Part shown: positions 1-10,694 of the stretch, piece by piece
Numbering within the stretch: the first letter of the stretch is position 1
Layout of the letters: each line of letters begins with the position of its first letter
Assembly (NCBI GenBank): GCA_009746045.1
Contig: RPFO01000138.1
Location: forward strand, 453,259-517,258
DNA length: 64,000 bases
Direction: 5' to 3'
DNA from: Mesostigma viride
Taxonomy: Eukaryota > Streptophyta > Mesostigmatophyceae > Mesostigmatales > Mesostigmataceae
Program-made: the position numbers and the translations under genes
Notes under the pieces: model-generated
The model's database searches: none
What the model saw: the letters and a program-made list of their open reading frames with translations, nothing else
Told to the model about the DNA's origin: nothing

Positions 1-877
1 ATACGTCGTACGCAGGAAATAGGAACCTTAACCTGTGGTCTGTTGGTACCGCAGGCTTAGTCCTGGACTTCTAGGTGCAGATGCAATAGTCACTGTGGAC
101 TGTGCTCTGTGGTCACTGTGCCTGTATGGCAGACCTACTGTATAGGAGTTGAGCGCTGTACAGGTAGTGAATACTGTACTGGGGGTGTTATTACTGAGCA
201 GGCCTCCTAGGCTGCTCAGGACTAGCAAGCACAGTGCACAAGTATATAAACAATAGGCCAGTGCCAATGGGCATCTCTTGCGAGCCCGCCTCACGTGTTG
301 TGCCTTGACTTGGCAAGCGCGTGTACAAGCCTCAAGTGTGTGAGCGCTGTAAACATTATCCGATTTAACAAAGCTCCGTTTCCAACCATATTCACACATT
401 GCTGCATTGCAACCATATCCTTCACATTGCGTGTGATAAGAACGTTAACTGCAGCAGCGACGCGACCTGTGGGGCCGGAGTAATTAATATGTACACAGTT
501 CGTTTTCGGCTAGGAGGCGTGGCCTTTGCATGACGGGCAAGAGGATTTCAGCCGTGGGCAACCAAGCACACATGTCGTCGGGCTAGTCCGACGAGTGCGC
601 ACGTGAACCGGCACTCCCGGTCACACACGACACCATAGAGATAGTCAGCTGCACCGCCTCATGTCGGCGAAACCCATAGTTCCATCGGAATCGTTTCAGC
701 GGCCGGCATTTCCTCTCCGCGTTTCCTCAACCTCGTTTTCAGGATCATACTCATCGTTCCTGCATTTTCCTCTTCCACGCAGGTTGTGGCTTGTTTGAAA
801 GCCACGAATGTACCCGGGGATGGGACGCTTCGGCTGCCTCAATGCCTACACATTCAATACGATGTCCCCCTCTCACC
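1..877. other. No gene recognised
   Basis: This stretch holds only short unconnected reading frames in both strands. I see no splice-consistent exon chain, tandem repeat or transposon end in it. It borders the 1,440-bp tandem array. Confidence 0.4.
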
Positions 878-3800
878 TTGTCGCGTTTACGTGCCATTAT
901 ATCCTAGCCTATCACTTGGAAGGCATATCCATAGCAATAGAGTACTCTTGTGTGTGATCCACTATATCAAAATCCAGTGTGAGATGCAGGTCACGGACAT
1001 ACTTGGCCGCCGACCTCATGACAGGCAATTCCGTAGCCAGCCAGGTGTAGAATAAAACCATGATGCTTTATATATTTGGAAAGCAACCAAACCATTCACA
1101 TTTAATTTCAAAAGACATCGACAAGAATACAAGTGTTGTCTAGTCGTATAATGTCGTACTTGTGCGTCACTGTCCAAATAAGGCTAAGCGGTTCTTGATA
1201 ACCTAGCAGGCCTCGGGTGACGCCACACTGCTCCGCTTGGCTTACGGCTGGCAGTGTCCTTTAGCGCCCCCTATCCTGTCTACCTATCCCGCTTACCCCA
1301 GCTATGGCTCACTGGCCAACGACGACCGGGTTCCTTCCCGAGTCTCGCCCACAATACACACATCATCTTGACGAAACCAAACAGTTATCACTTCCGTCAA
1401 CCAATCTCATGACAATTACTCATTGCAACCACTCTCGGGGGCTGCTCCGGATTGTTCCACTATTAAACCCCTTGACGACAACACCAAGTTGTGAGGGAGA
1501 GTAACGAGCGAACAACGACCACCATGGCCGCTGCCGTGCTCCTAAATACCTCCAAAAATCCCGGCATCCATGCGCTGTCGCATTTGCCAGCAAGCCGCCT
1601 GACGTGCAGTTAGACTGCCAGCAAAATGCTTAGCAAGTCTGTTCGACAGCCACGTGCGAGCCAGCACACCGCACACTACGATCTGCGTATCTAACTTTGT
1701 CCGATGGACTGAACATCATTCCGTCTGGACAATACAAAAGATTCGTAACTGCCAAATGTCACGCACCGGAATATTGCGCAAGCCACCAAGGCTTTGCGCC
1801 CCAAAGTCTTGTGCCTGAACCTAAGTCAGGTCACCTAAGACTGTCACTCTAGAAATTCAGGCCTTTCCGGCGCGGCGCTCCACACCGGCCCAAGGAACAA
1901 AGCCTGCGGCCTACTGAATCGGAACCAACCAAACGTCGGTAACGATTCCGATTACGGCAACCGCGTAACTTCTTGAGTGCACGGACGTAAATGATCACGG
2001 ACGTGACAGCTGTCGCGTTTACGTGCCATTATATCCTAGCCTATCACTTGGAAGGCATATCCATAGCAATAGAGTACTCTTGTGTGTGATCCACTATATT
2101 CCCCCCCACTTTTTAGCTCGAAAAAATGAAGAGCCAAAAAGTCAAAAAGAGGATCACATAGGGAAAAAAAATTCCCACGACAGGACCACACATGCTTTTC
2201 AAATAGGCTAAGCAATAACCTCTTCAGTGCTTTTTCAAGGATAAGCATAATCCTCTTCATGGCTTTTTCAAGGATAAGCCTAATCCGCTTCATAGCTTTT
2301 TACAGGATAAGCTTAATCCTCTTCCAAGTGCTCGACCCTGCAAGCACCTTGGGTATACCTCCGGCTCGGGCTGGCCGAACTGAACCCGCCAAGGGTTGTT
2401 CGCTCGTTAAAATCCAGTGTGAGATGCAGGTCACGGACATACTTGGCCGCCGACCTCATGACAGGCAATTCCGTAGCCAGCCAGGTGTAGAATAAAACCA
2501 TGATGCTTTATATATTTGGAAAGCAACCAAACCATTCACATTTAATTTCAAAAGACATCGACAAGAATACAAGTGTTGTCTAGTCGTATAATGTCGTACT
2601 TGTGCGTCACTGTCCAAATAAGGCTAAGCGGTTCTTGATAACCTAGCAGGCCTCGGGTGACGCCACACTGCTCCGCTTGGCTTACGGCTGGCAGTGTCCT
2701 TTAGCGCCCCCTATCCTGTCTACCTATCCCGCTTACCCCAGCTATGGCTCACTGGCCAACGACGACCGGGTTCCTTCCCGAGTCTCGCCCACAATACACA
2801 CATCATCTTGACGAAACCAAACAGTTATCACTTCCGTCAACCAATCTCATGACAATTACTCATTGCAACCACTCTCGGGGGCTGCTCCGGATTGTTCCAC
2901 TATTAAACCCCTTGACGACAACACCAAGTTGTGAGGGAGAGTAACGAGCGAACAACGACCACCATGGCCGCTGCCGTGCTCCTAAATACCTCCAAAAATC
3001 CCGGCATCCATGCGCTGTCGCATTTGCCAGCAAGCCGCCTGACGTGCAGTTAGACTGCCAGCAAAATGCTTAGCAAGTCTGTTCGACAGCCACGTGCGAG
3101 CCAGCACACCGCACACTACGATCTGCGTATCTAACTTTGTCCGATGGACTGAACATCATTCCGTCTGGACAATACAAAAGATTCGTAACTGCCAAATGTC
3201 ACGCACCGGAATATTGCGCAAGCCACCAAGGCTTTGCGCCCCAAAGTCTTGTGCCTGAACCTAAGTCAGGTCACCTAAGACTGTCACTCTAGAAATTCAG
3301 GCCTTTCCGGCGCGGCGCTCCACACCGGCCCAAGGAACAAAGCCTGCGGCCTACTGAATCGGAACCAACCAAACGTCGGTAACGATTCCGATTACGGCAA
3401 CCGCGTAACTTCTTGAGTGCACGGACGTAAATGATCACGGACGTGACAGCTGTCGCGTTTACGTGCCATTATATCCTAGCCTATCACTTGGAAGGCATAT
3501 CCATAGCAATAGAGTACTCTTGTGTGTGATCCACTATATTCCCCCCCACTTTTTAGCTCGAAAAAATGAAGAGCCAAAAAGTCAAAAAGAGGATCACATA
3601 GGGAAAAAAAATTCCCACGACAGGACCACACATGCTTTTCAAATAGGCTAAGCAATAACCTCTTCAGTGCTTTTTCAAGGATAAGCATAATCCTCTTCAT
3701 GGCTTTTTCAAGGATAAGCCTAATCCGCTTCATAGCTTTTTACAGGATAAGCTTAATCCTCTTCCAAGTGCTCGACCCTGCAAGCACCTTGGGTATACCT

Positions 3801-4888
3801 CCGGCTCGGGCTGGCCGAACTGAACCCGCCAAGGGTTGTTCGCTCGTTAAAATCCAGTGTGAGATGCAGGTCACGGACATACTTGGCCGCCGACCTCATG
3901 ACAGGCAATTCCGTAGCCAGCCAGGTGTAGAATAAAACCATGATGCTTTATATATTTGGAAAGCAACCAAACCATTCACATTTAATTTCAAAAGACATCG
4001 ACAAGAATACAAGTGTTGTCTAGTCGTATAATGTCGTACTTGTGCGTCACTGTCCAAATAAGGCTAAGCGGTTCTTGATAACCTAGCAGGCCTCGGGTGA
4101 CGCCACACTGCTCCGCTTGGCTTACGGCTGGCAGTGTCCTTTAGCGCCCCCTATCCTGTCTACCTATCCCGCTTACCCCAGCTATGGCTCACTGGCCAAC
4201 GACGACCGGGTTCCTTCCCGAGTCTCGCCCACAATACACACATCATCTTGACGAAACCAAACAGTTATCACTTCCGTCAACCAATCTCATGACAATTACT
4301 CATTGCAACCACTCTCGGGGGCTGCTCCGGATTGTTCCACTATTAAACCCCTTGACGACAACACCAAGTTGTGAGGGAGAGTAACGAGCGAACAACGACC
4401 ACCATGGCCGCTGCCGTGCTCCTAAATACCTCCAAAAATCCCGGCATCCATGCGCTGTCGCATTTGCCAGCAAGCCGCCTGACGTGCAGTTAGACTGCCA
4501 GCAAAATGCTTAGCAAGTCTGTTCGACAGCCACGTGCGAGCCAGCACACCGCACACTACGATCTGCGTATCTAACTTTGTCCGATGGACTGAACATCATT
4601 CCGTCTGGACAATACAAAAGATTCGTAACTGCCAAATGTCACGCACCGGAATATTGCGCAAGCCACCAAGGCTTTGCGCCCCAAAGTCTTGTGCCTGAAC
4701 CTAAGTCAGGTCACCTAAGACTGTCACTCTAGAAATTCAGGCCTTTCCGGCGCGGCGCTCCACACCGGCCCAAGGAACAAAGCCTGCGGCCTACTGAATC
4801 GGAACCAACCAAACGTCGGTAACGATTCCGATTACGGCAACCGCGTAACTTCTTGAGTGCACGGACGTAAATGATCACGGACGTGACA
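878..4888. repeat. 1,440-bp tandem repeat array (about 2.8 units)
   Basis: Two complete units (969-2408 and 2409-3848) and a third that stops at 4888 are identical line for line at a spacing of exactly 1,440 bp. A shortened unit lies upstream: 878-966 matches 2011-2099 and then jumps straight to the sequence found at 2409, so it lacks about 310 bp. The third unit ends abruptly where the retroelement region starts. Within each unit are three imperfect copies of a roughly 35-bp motif rich in GGATAAG and AATCC (2220-2325, 3660-3765). The small reading frames in the unit (62-89 codons) resemble no protein I know. Function unknown; satellite-like tandem DNA is the plainest reading. Confidence 0.9.
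2395..2956. repeat. Segment bounded by 15-bp inverted repeats inside the 1,440-bp unit
   Basis: GTTGTTCGCTCGTTA at 2395-2409 is the exact reverse complement of the 15 bases at 2942-2956. The same pair recurs one period later (3835-3849 and 4382-4396), and the right arm alone occurs at 1502-1516. The upstream shortened unit lacks the left arm. No target-site duplication is evident, so this may be an old non-autonomous DNA element captured in the satellite unit or a chance inverted repeat. Confidence 0.45.
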
Positions 4889-5429
4889 ACCTTCCTCCAT
4901 CATTCCGCTCACATTGCACTACGTGTCTGTGTTTTGTTCTTTTTCTTGTTCTCGTTTGTTTTGCTGTTCTTGTCCTTTTTCTTTTACTTTTACTGAGGGA
5001 GCTAGGCTGGGCTGCGCGCTGTGTGTGCTACTCTCGTGTTTTTCTGTGGGCACTTGAGAGACTAACCAAGGATCGGGCCCCCCACACGGCAATATCAGCC
5101 TTTGCTTTTGTTTACCCTCCCATATCTCTTTACAAACGCCAAAAAAACACAAAGGCAGGAGCACGGTGACTCATCTGGAACATGAAGAAGGGAAATCTTT
5201 TCGTTACAGGAAAGAGGTGTCAAGTATGACAATTGGAAGGCCCCCCCACTGGGAATCCACATGTTCCGAGTCCATTCAGCTGTGTTGTTAGCCACATCCT
5301 GCCCCGGGGAGATGCATCATGGACCACCGCTATCGCGTAACGGGTGTTACGCAGTGAATATTGACTTACCTCAATATGCTCCGCTCTGGTTCTGTTTGAT
5401 GTCTTAGCTCTCAGTGCATCTGAATCATC

Positions 5430-8400
5430 ATGAAACACCTTATGACTTTCTGGCATGCTCTTACCCTCCACAGAATACGGCAATCCAGTGGCATTGATTA
5501 CCGGAAGTACACTGCTATTTCTCGGCAGTTCCCCTATCGTATCTCCTCACAGGCATGGCGGAAGCGTTGTCGCATCAACACGCGCCATAACCATCACTGC
5601 AAGGATGACCATACTCTACGTCGCCTCCGGCGCTTACAGCGCACGCATTTGTCGCTTACCAACTCCACTCGCCCACACCCCGTAAGCACCCATCGCGTCA
5701 TTTATGCCATTTACAACCGCAGGTACCCTCAGCGTATCTACGTTGGCCAGACGCAACGGGATGCCTGGACGCGTTTTCAGGAACATGTCCGAGCGGCACG
5801 CCGCCTTCATATTGGCCGCCCTGCCGCCAACGACGACACCCCCCTACATGGCGCCATGGCCCAATACGGGTGGTGGGATTGGCGAGTCGTCCCCTTGGAA
5901 CATGTCCCCGGCACCTTTACCGGCGCCGCTTTTCGCAAAGCCGCAGGGCATCGGGAAACGTTTTGGAAACGAATGTTACATGCATTTCTGCCCCACGGTT
6001 TTTGCATTGAAGGCAAGAGTTTCAAAGCTCGGTCTCGCCGCCGCCCGCCTCCCCTCCGTCCCCGCCCTCTTATGTTCATCCGTGCCTGGCGTCTGAAGCA
6101 CAATCTCCACCCATATCGCCCCTATCCCCCCAGCGTCACCCCGGCCCCTCCACCTTCCACACATGTGTCCACCGATCCTTCCCTTTACTCCACCAGTCTC
6201 CGCTGCTTACGTCACATGTCTCGGCTTATGCAACGCGGCAACTTTCATGCATCCTATCTCGAAGCCTGCAGCTTGAAGAAGCTTACCAGCTTACACATTG
6301 CCGTCGGGTCGTGCTCCCCAGCTGATCTGCAAGTCCCCCGCTCCCATGCCACTAGTCTGCGAGGCCTTCTCTCACGTATCATTCGGCACCGTGTCAATGG
6401 GAATGCAGATGCACTGCGTCCGCGCCGTTTGCTGATCTCACCTTTCATTCATGCTGCGATGGATGAGCTGTGTTTGCCACACATTCTGCATTTGCCGCAA
6501 GTGCAGGCTGCGATGCCGCTCGTGGTGCGCAACACTTTCGGCACTCCCATTGCCGCCTGGCATTACTCTCCCACCTTGGGACAAATGGTTTTCAGCAACG
6601 GGAAGGTCAGCCGCGATACAACGCCCACCGAGCTGGCCACCATCTTGGCAGGGCCCTGCCCCTGCCAACAACAACGGTATTTCAAGTACCTTGATCCCAC
6701 CTCACAGCACGTCATGACCGCTGACCTCAGCATCCTGCCGAGCCACACGCTTGTAGACCTTTTTGCCAAAGGCACCAAGTTTCGGCCGTGGGTCCAGCGC
6801 ACGTGTGCCAAAGAGGTGAATGCACTGCTCTCCACATCACTGCGCAAATTCTGCAATGCCATGAGCACGGACCTACAGCTTGCTCCCCTTGCCATGGAAC
6901 CGTGGTTTCGCGCCGTCATTCACGAATGCAATGCACGTCTCACCAGGCTTGATTACCGTCTCCAGCAGGTCCACCGCACCACCTGGCTCAACACCACAGA
7001 TAAAGCACTTCTTGACCACTTCAAGCAGGACTTTATCATCACGTGTGTTGACAAGAGTGCCAACAACTTTGCTTTCATATGCAAGAAGCACTACCTTGCT
7101 ACTTTGCAACACGAGTTGGCGTCCAGCCCTACCTATGTTCAGCGTGCACAGTCCACCGCCAGTATCACTGCTGCTCATCGGGCTTTTCTGCACAGCCAAA
7201 ACATTTTTGCTCGGGCATTCCTTAAGCGGCAGCGACGCGCCACCACCACTACGTTCCCATATCTGTATCTCACTCTTAAGCTGCACAAAACTCCTGTTGC
7301 TTTGCGCACCATTGCTGCGTCGCATTCAGCCCCACTGATGCCTCTCTCGAAACTCATCTGCCATGCTTTGAATGCTCTTCTCCCCGAAGCCAATGCATTA
7401 TGGGTGGAGGTGCTGTCGAATGCCGGGTATGAATGCGCTGGTAGTTGGATCGTCATAGACTCAGCCCAAGTACGCCTACGCCTTGCCGCCCTTAGCCGTT
7501 CTAAGACAGCAGCAGAGAAACGTATACCTATGCCCATAGCCACCTATGATTTCACCACTCTATATACCACACTAGATTTGCACGATTTGAAAGCTCGTTT
7601 AGATAGCCTCCTTACTCGTCTGTATGCACGTAGGCCTCACGGGCGCAACCACCTGCACGTGCGTGTTTCTCAGACCAAGCCCACGGCAACGTGGCTCTCA
7701 GGGATCGCGGCAGGTGCTATCGTGCGGGATGGTTATAATTATATTATCACGAAGGCTGACCTTGTCCATTGGATCTCTTATCTTGTTGATAACACCTTCA
7801 TCTGTTTTGCGGGCAATGTATACCAACAAGCTATCGGCATCCCTATGGGCACTAACTGTGCCGGGCTCCTTGCAAACCTCTATCTATACACTTATGAGCT
7901 TGCATTCATGGAGAATCTCATTGCCTCAAACGATGATGTTCTCATCAGGCGTTTTATCCATACATGTCGATACATTGATGATGTCATCGCTTTCGACAAC
8001 CCTGATTTCGCAACCCATTTGTATATCACCGCTGGTCTGCCTGGCATCTACCCGCAAGCGTCCCTCACATTAAAGCTCACGTCGGAGGATACTCATTGCA
8101 ATTACCTCGATCTTAACATTACCCATAACAAGAAGGGCTGGCGTACGGCTGTCTATGATAAGCGCAAGGATCCTAAATACCAGCAAATTCCTTTTATTCG
8201 TTACCCCGATATTCACAGTCTCCTTTCCCACACAGCAAAATATGGTGTTGTTCTTTCTCAGTTACATCGTTTTTCCCGTCTTTGTTCTTATCGTGTTGAT
8301 TTCATCACGACTCTTGTTGAACTCTTGCAGCGTTTATTGGTCAAAGACTATGACCGAGCCATTATGCTCCGTCAAGTCCGATGTTTTTTGCAACGTCACC

Positions 8401-8486
8401 CACATCTGTTCGGTGCTGCCCCTTGGCACAAGCTCTACAAACAGGTCGTGGACCGGCTGGATCGCATAGTATCTCCGCACATCTGA
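5430..8486 (+). CDS. Penelope-like element polyprotein: GIY-YIG endonuclease plus reverse transcriptase
   Basis: A 1,018-residue uninterrupted ORF. The GIY-YIG nuclease domain is at the N terminus (about residues 90-190): IYAIY at 91-95, YVGQT at 104-108, Arg115, His119 and the likely catalytic Glu176 in RETFW. Then comes a conserved PLE segment with C410 and C412 (CPC) and a following HVMTADL, and a DKS motif at 541-543. The reverse transcriptase core has motif A YDFTTLY (Asp707), GIPMGTN at 803-809 and the catalytic YIDD at 848-851. Canonical Penelope elements place GIY-YIG at the C terminus; the permuted order seen here is that of the Naiad/Chlamys clade. The protein would nick target DNA and prime cDNA synthesis. 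All catalytic residues I can check are present. ATG at 5430 is the first in-frame start of the long frame. Confidence 0.93.
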   Translation: MKHLMTFWHALTLHRIRQSSGIDYRKYTAISRQFPYRISSQAWRKRCRINTRHNHHCKDDHTLRRLRRLQRTHLSLTNSTRPHPVSTHRVIYAIYNRRYPQRIYVGQTQRDAWTRFQEHVRAARRLHIGRPAANDDTPLHGAMAQYGWWDWRVVPLEHVPGTFTGAAFRKAAGHRETFWKRMLHAFLPHGFCIEGKSFKARSRRRPPPLRPRPLMFIRAWRLKHNLHPYRPYPPSVTPAPPPSTHVSTDPSLYSTSLRCLRHMSRLMQRGNFHASYLEACSLKKLTSLHIAVGSCSPADLQVPRSHATSLRGLLSRIIRHRVNGNADALRPRRLLISPFIHAAMDELCLPHILHLPQVQAAMPLVVRNTFGTPIAAWHYSPTLGQMVFSNGKVSRDTTPTELATILAGPCPCQQQRYFKYLDPTSQHVMTADLSILPSHTLVDLFAKGTKFRPWVQRTCAKEVNALLSTSLRKFCNAMSTDLQLAPLAMEPWFRAVIHECNARLTRLDYRLQQVHRTTWLNTTDKALLDHFKQDFIITCVDKSANNFAFICKKHYLATLQHELASSPTYVQRAQSTASITAAHRAFLHSQNIFARAFLKRQRRATTTTFPYLYLTLKLHKTPVALRTIAASHSAPLMPLSKLICHALNALLPEANALWVEVLSNAGYECAGSWIVIDSAQVRLRLAALSRSKTAAEKRIPMPIATYDFTTLYTTLDLHDLKARLDSLLTRLYARRPHGRNHLHVRVSQTKPTATWLSGIAAGAIVRDGYNYIITKADLVHWISYLVDNTFICFAGNVYQQAIGIPMGTNCAGLLANLYLYTYELAFMENLIASNDDVLIRRFIHTCRYIDDVIAFDNPDFATHLYITAGLPGIYPQASLTLKLTSEDTHCNYLDLNITHNKKGWRTAVYDKRKDPKYQQIPFIRYPDIHSLLSHTAKYGVVLSQLHRFSRLCSYRVDFITTLVELLQRLLVKDYDRAIMLRQVRCFLQRHPHLFGAAPWHKLYKQVVDRLDRIVSPHI

Positions 8487-9042
8487 ACCCTGTGATGCCA
8501 GATCTCCTTTGCGGCCGTTCCGAGCTTGGCACTGGATTCGTTGTCCACATCGTCGCGTCGCTGCCGCAACACGATGTTTTCTGGCATCCGCGGGCTTTTG
8601 GTTCCCGCCGCACATTTGAAAGTGCTGTCCTCCGGCTTTTTGCCTTTGCACCGTGTGCAGTTCTTGGACGTTTGGAATCATGGCATGGCTAACGTGATGA
8701 CTGACTAGCTAGACCTTTTCAGTGGTTTTCCATTTGCGGGTATTTCCTCGTAAATGGTGGGAGAGCGATCGCAGCAATGGTGCTCACCACTAGACACTCC
8801 CGGCCAGTTAGGCTAGAAACACACGCCCTGATCAAGCATGCTGTTTCCGGCCCCACCGTCTAGGTCATCTAGTCGCTCCACACGTAAGCCAGCCATAATT
8901 TCAATGCACAAGGATACACATTTCCATCACCATTCATCTTCATCATCCTGAACGACTCGAAAACGCGGAAAAGATAACGGCAGGCTCGAGCTACCATGGT
9001 CCGGATTCTCCCGATTTCTGGCCTGCGCTGGTTGTCTCTTTG
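8487..9042 (+). other. PLE 3' untranslated region and terminus
   Basis: Non-coding 3' tail shared almost base for base with the reverse-strand copy at 55819-56374. The last 25 or so bases (CTGGCCTGCGCTGGTTGTCT and following) recur as short fragments at 34062, 39278 and 44950 and mark the family's 3' end, which is probably the part recognised by the reverse transcriptase. Confidence 0.75.
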
Positions 9043-9867
9043 ACATGTAGAATATGCTGTTAGTGGCTTACTCGATCATGCAGTCGACAGTCGGCGACTG
9101 CCCGGCGAGGCACCGACGCAAACTAGCTAAATGCCGATGCAGCTGTCCTGATGCCAGCATAGTGCACAGAATTGAATTCGCTTCTAATAAACTCCATGTA
9201 TGTCATCACTCATGTAGGCACACCACTGTGGATGCAAATGATTTACCAAGGGAGGTGTACCTTTCTCATTTGTTGGTCAAATTGCAATGTTGCGATGGGA
9301 GTCTTTGGAAAACCTTCTATCCAGTTTTTCATGAAAAAATAAACTTTCCAAGGTAAAATTGTGGATGCTGCCCGAAAACGGCACCAATACAACAAAAATA
9401 GCGAGCTAGCAATTAGATGGCGGGTTCGAAACTTCGAGGGATAAAAAAGCTGCCGAAAAGGTCAGCAAACTTTGCTGACCTTTTCTGCAGCTTTTTGAGC
9501 AAACGGTTGAGTGACCATAACTTCACTTACTGCATATCATCGTCTGAAGCCAGCCATCTGAAATTTTCACTAACTGCATATAATCGTATAGCTCAAGGGG
9601 CAAGTCAACTGATTAACATCAAATGGTATTATCAAAAAATGCAACAAGCACGCGCTGTCCAACACATCGACGTGAAATCTTTGCGTAAAATCTCAATCCA
9701 TGTTCATGCCCCTGGCCAACATAGCAATCATGAGCAAAATGCAAAGAAACAATTTAACTTCCATCATACACAAAACCCCATGCATGGTCTGGAAGAGGGT
9801 CATCACTAGTGGCAGCAATGTGTAACATGATGAGCACAGCGCAGCAAACCCTTCCCTGATGTCCTAC
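9043..9867. other. No firm gene; possible downstream exons of the reverse-strand gene
   Basis: No large ORF with recognisable similarity. The reverse strand has an acceptor-like site near 9718 followed by a short open frame, which could continue the gene at 9868-10694, but I could not confirm it. A strong hairpin lies at 9444-9496. Confidence 0.35.
9444..9496. repeat. Near-perfect 26-bp inverted repeat with a 1-base loop
   Basis: The left arm 9444-9469 and right arm 9471-9496 are reverse complements with one mismatch (C at 9454 opposite T at 9486), separated by a single C. The core AAAAGGTCAGCAAA pairs with TTTGCTGACCTTTT. The length and near-zero loop are unusual; no transposon ends or target duplication surround it. 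Confidence 0.85.
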
Positions 9868-10694
9868 CAGTGCCATCATGAACCTTTCAGCAGCATCTGC
9901 CTTGAAGTAGGAATAGGCGGAAGCATGCTGGTGATGGACAAATTAAAGAGTAGTCCATGTGTACAACCTTGGCCCTACCTCCTTCAATGCTTGTCCGGAT
10001 ACTCAACCAAAAACTGGTCGATTCTTTGGCACCTTTCTCAGGTTTAAAGTCTGTCACCTTAGCACGCACTCTCCTCCTCGTGTACCCCAGGCCAGTCACT
10101 ATGTTGCCCAATGTGGTGTCTGAGATGCCACACCCTTGCTCCTCAAACCATCACACCAAATCCGCATGACAATGTTGCCCGTTGCATGGACGATGCCCCT
10201 CACATATGTGCTTTTCTAGATCAACCAGCAGCCACACGTCGGTCCTCCGTGCTCGGCCCAGCCACGCCTCTGCCCTGGCCTCCCGACGCCACAATTTTCC
10301 CTTCGTTCTCCCATTCCCGAAGCAATTGGGCAGCCACAGTTTCATCAATCCTATATCAGGGGCCACCGTTCGTACACTGCGTTTCTAGACCAACCCAGAA
10401 TGAGCATCATGAGATAAAACGTCTTCAGGAAGATTACACACTCCTGGGAACGTTTTCGGACGACCACTGTTCTCGCAGCCTGGATATTTTCCCTCCAAAA
10501 TCTCTTTTGCTGCCGTGAACTCGGCTCTTTTAAGGCTAGGTTCAAGGTGTGCCTGCGTTGGTGCCGCCGTTGGGCCTTTTTCCGGCTTTGCTGACTACCG
10601 TTTTGCTTCTTTTTCACATTTTCTTGCCCAGATGTCCCTGCCCTGCCACTGTCTTTGTCCGCCCATCCTCATACAGTAGAACGTTCTTGCCGTC
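9868..10694 (-). CDS. Unidentified multi-exon gene fragment with helix-turn-helix-like segment
   Basis: Reverse-strand exons whose phases agree: 10395-10509, 10226-10350, 9979-10134 and 9868-9896, with gt...ag borders (donors gttggt, gttgat, gtaggg, gtagga). A further exon is likely at about 10618-10694 (LLYEDGRTKTVAGQG), but its phase does not join cleanly. The joined product contains DETVAAQLLREWENEGK, then ISDTTLGNIVTGLGYTRRRV, which has the look of a helix-turn-helix as in Tc1/mariner or IS630-type transposases. No DDE catalytic core was found, and neither the start nor the stop is placed. It could be a decayed transposase or a small host gene; I do not recognise the family. Confidence 0.45.

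Larger units (their letters stand above)
4889..9042 (+). mobile_element. Full-length Penelope-like retroelement, N-terminal GIY-YIG type (Naiad/Chlamys-like)
   Basis: The element is defined by its single large ORF (5430-8486) and by a 3' end that recurs elsewhere: the truncated copy at 55819-56880 matches it closely through the ORF end and 3' UTR, and both stop at ...GTTGTCTCTTTG. The 3' boundary at 9042 is therefore firm. The 5' boundary is not; 4889 is simply where the satellite array ends. The 541-bp leader (4889-5429) has a T-rich stretch and no recognisable ORF. No clear target duplication joins the two ends: only ACA or TGACA is shared. Intactness of the ORF and near-identity to the second copy suggest recent activity. 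Confidence 0.85.

Noticed and set aside
878-4888. The 1,440-bp array as tandem pseudo-LTRs of the neighbouring PLE
   Set aside because: No part of the unit matches the 3' end or 3' UTR of the PLE, and the truncated PLE copy carries none of it.
6880-7338. Shadow frames inside the PLE ORF
   Set aside because: Fully contained in, and explained by, the 1,018-residue coding frame.
8900-9000. Hammerhead ribozyme in the PLE (CTGAACGACTCGAAAAC near 8950; CTGAATCATCATGAAAC near 5420)
   Set aside because: PLEs often carry hammerheads, but neither segment has the exact CUGANGA...GAAA core or a possible stem II. A covariance search with the Rfam hammerhead models would be decisive.
9417-9809. 130-residue forward frame
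   Set aside because: Reads straight through the snap-back hairpin, has no motif, and no neighbouring exons support it.
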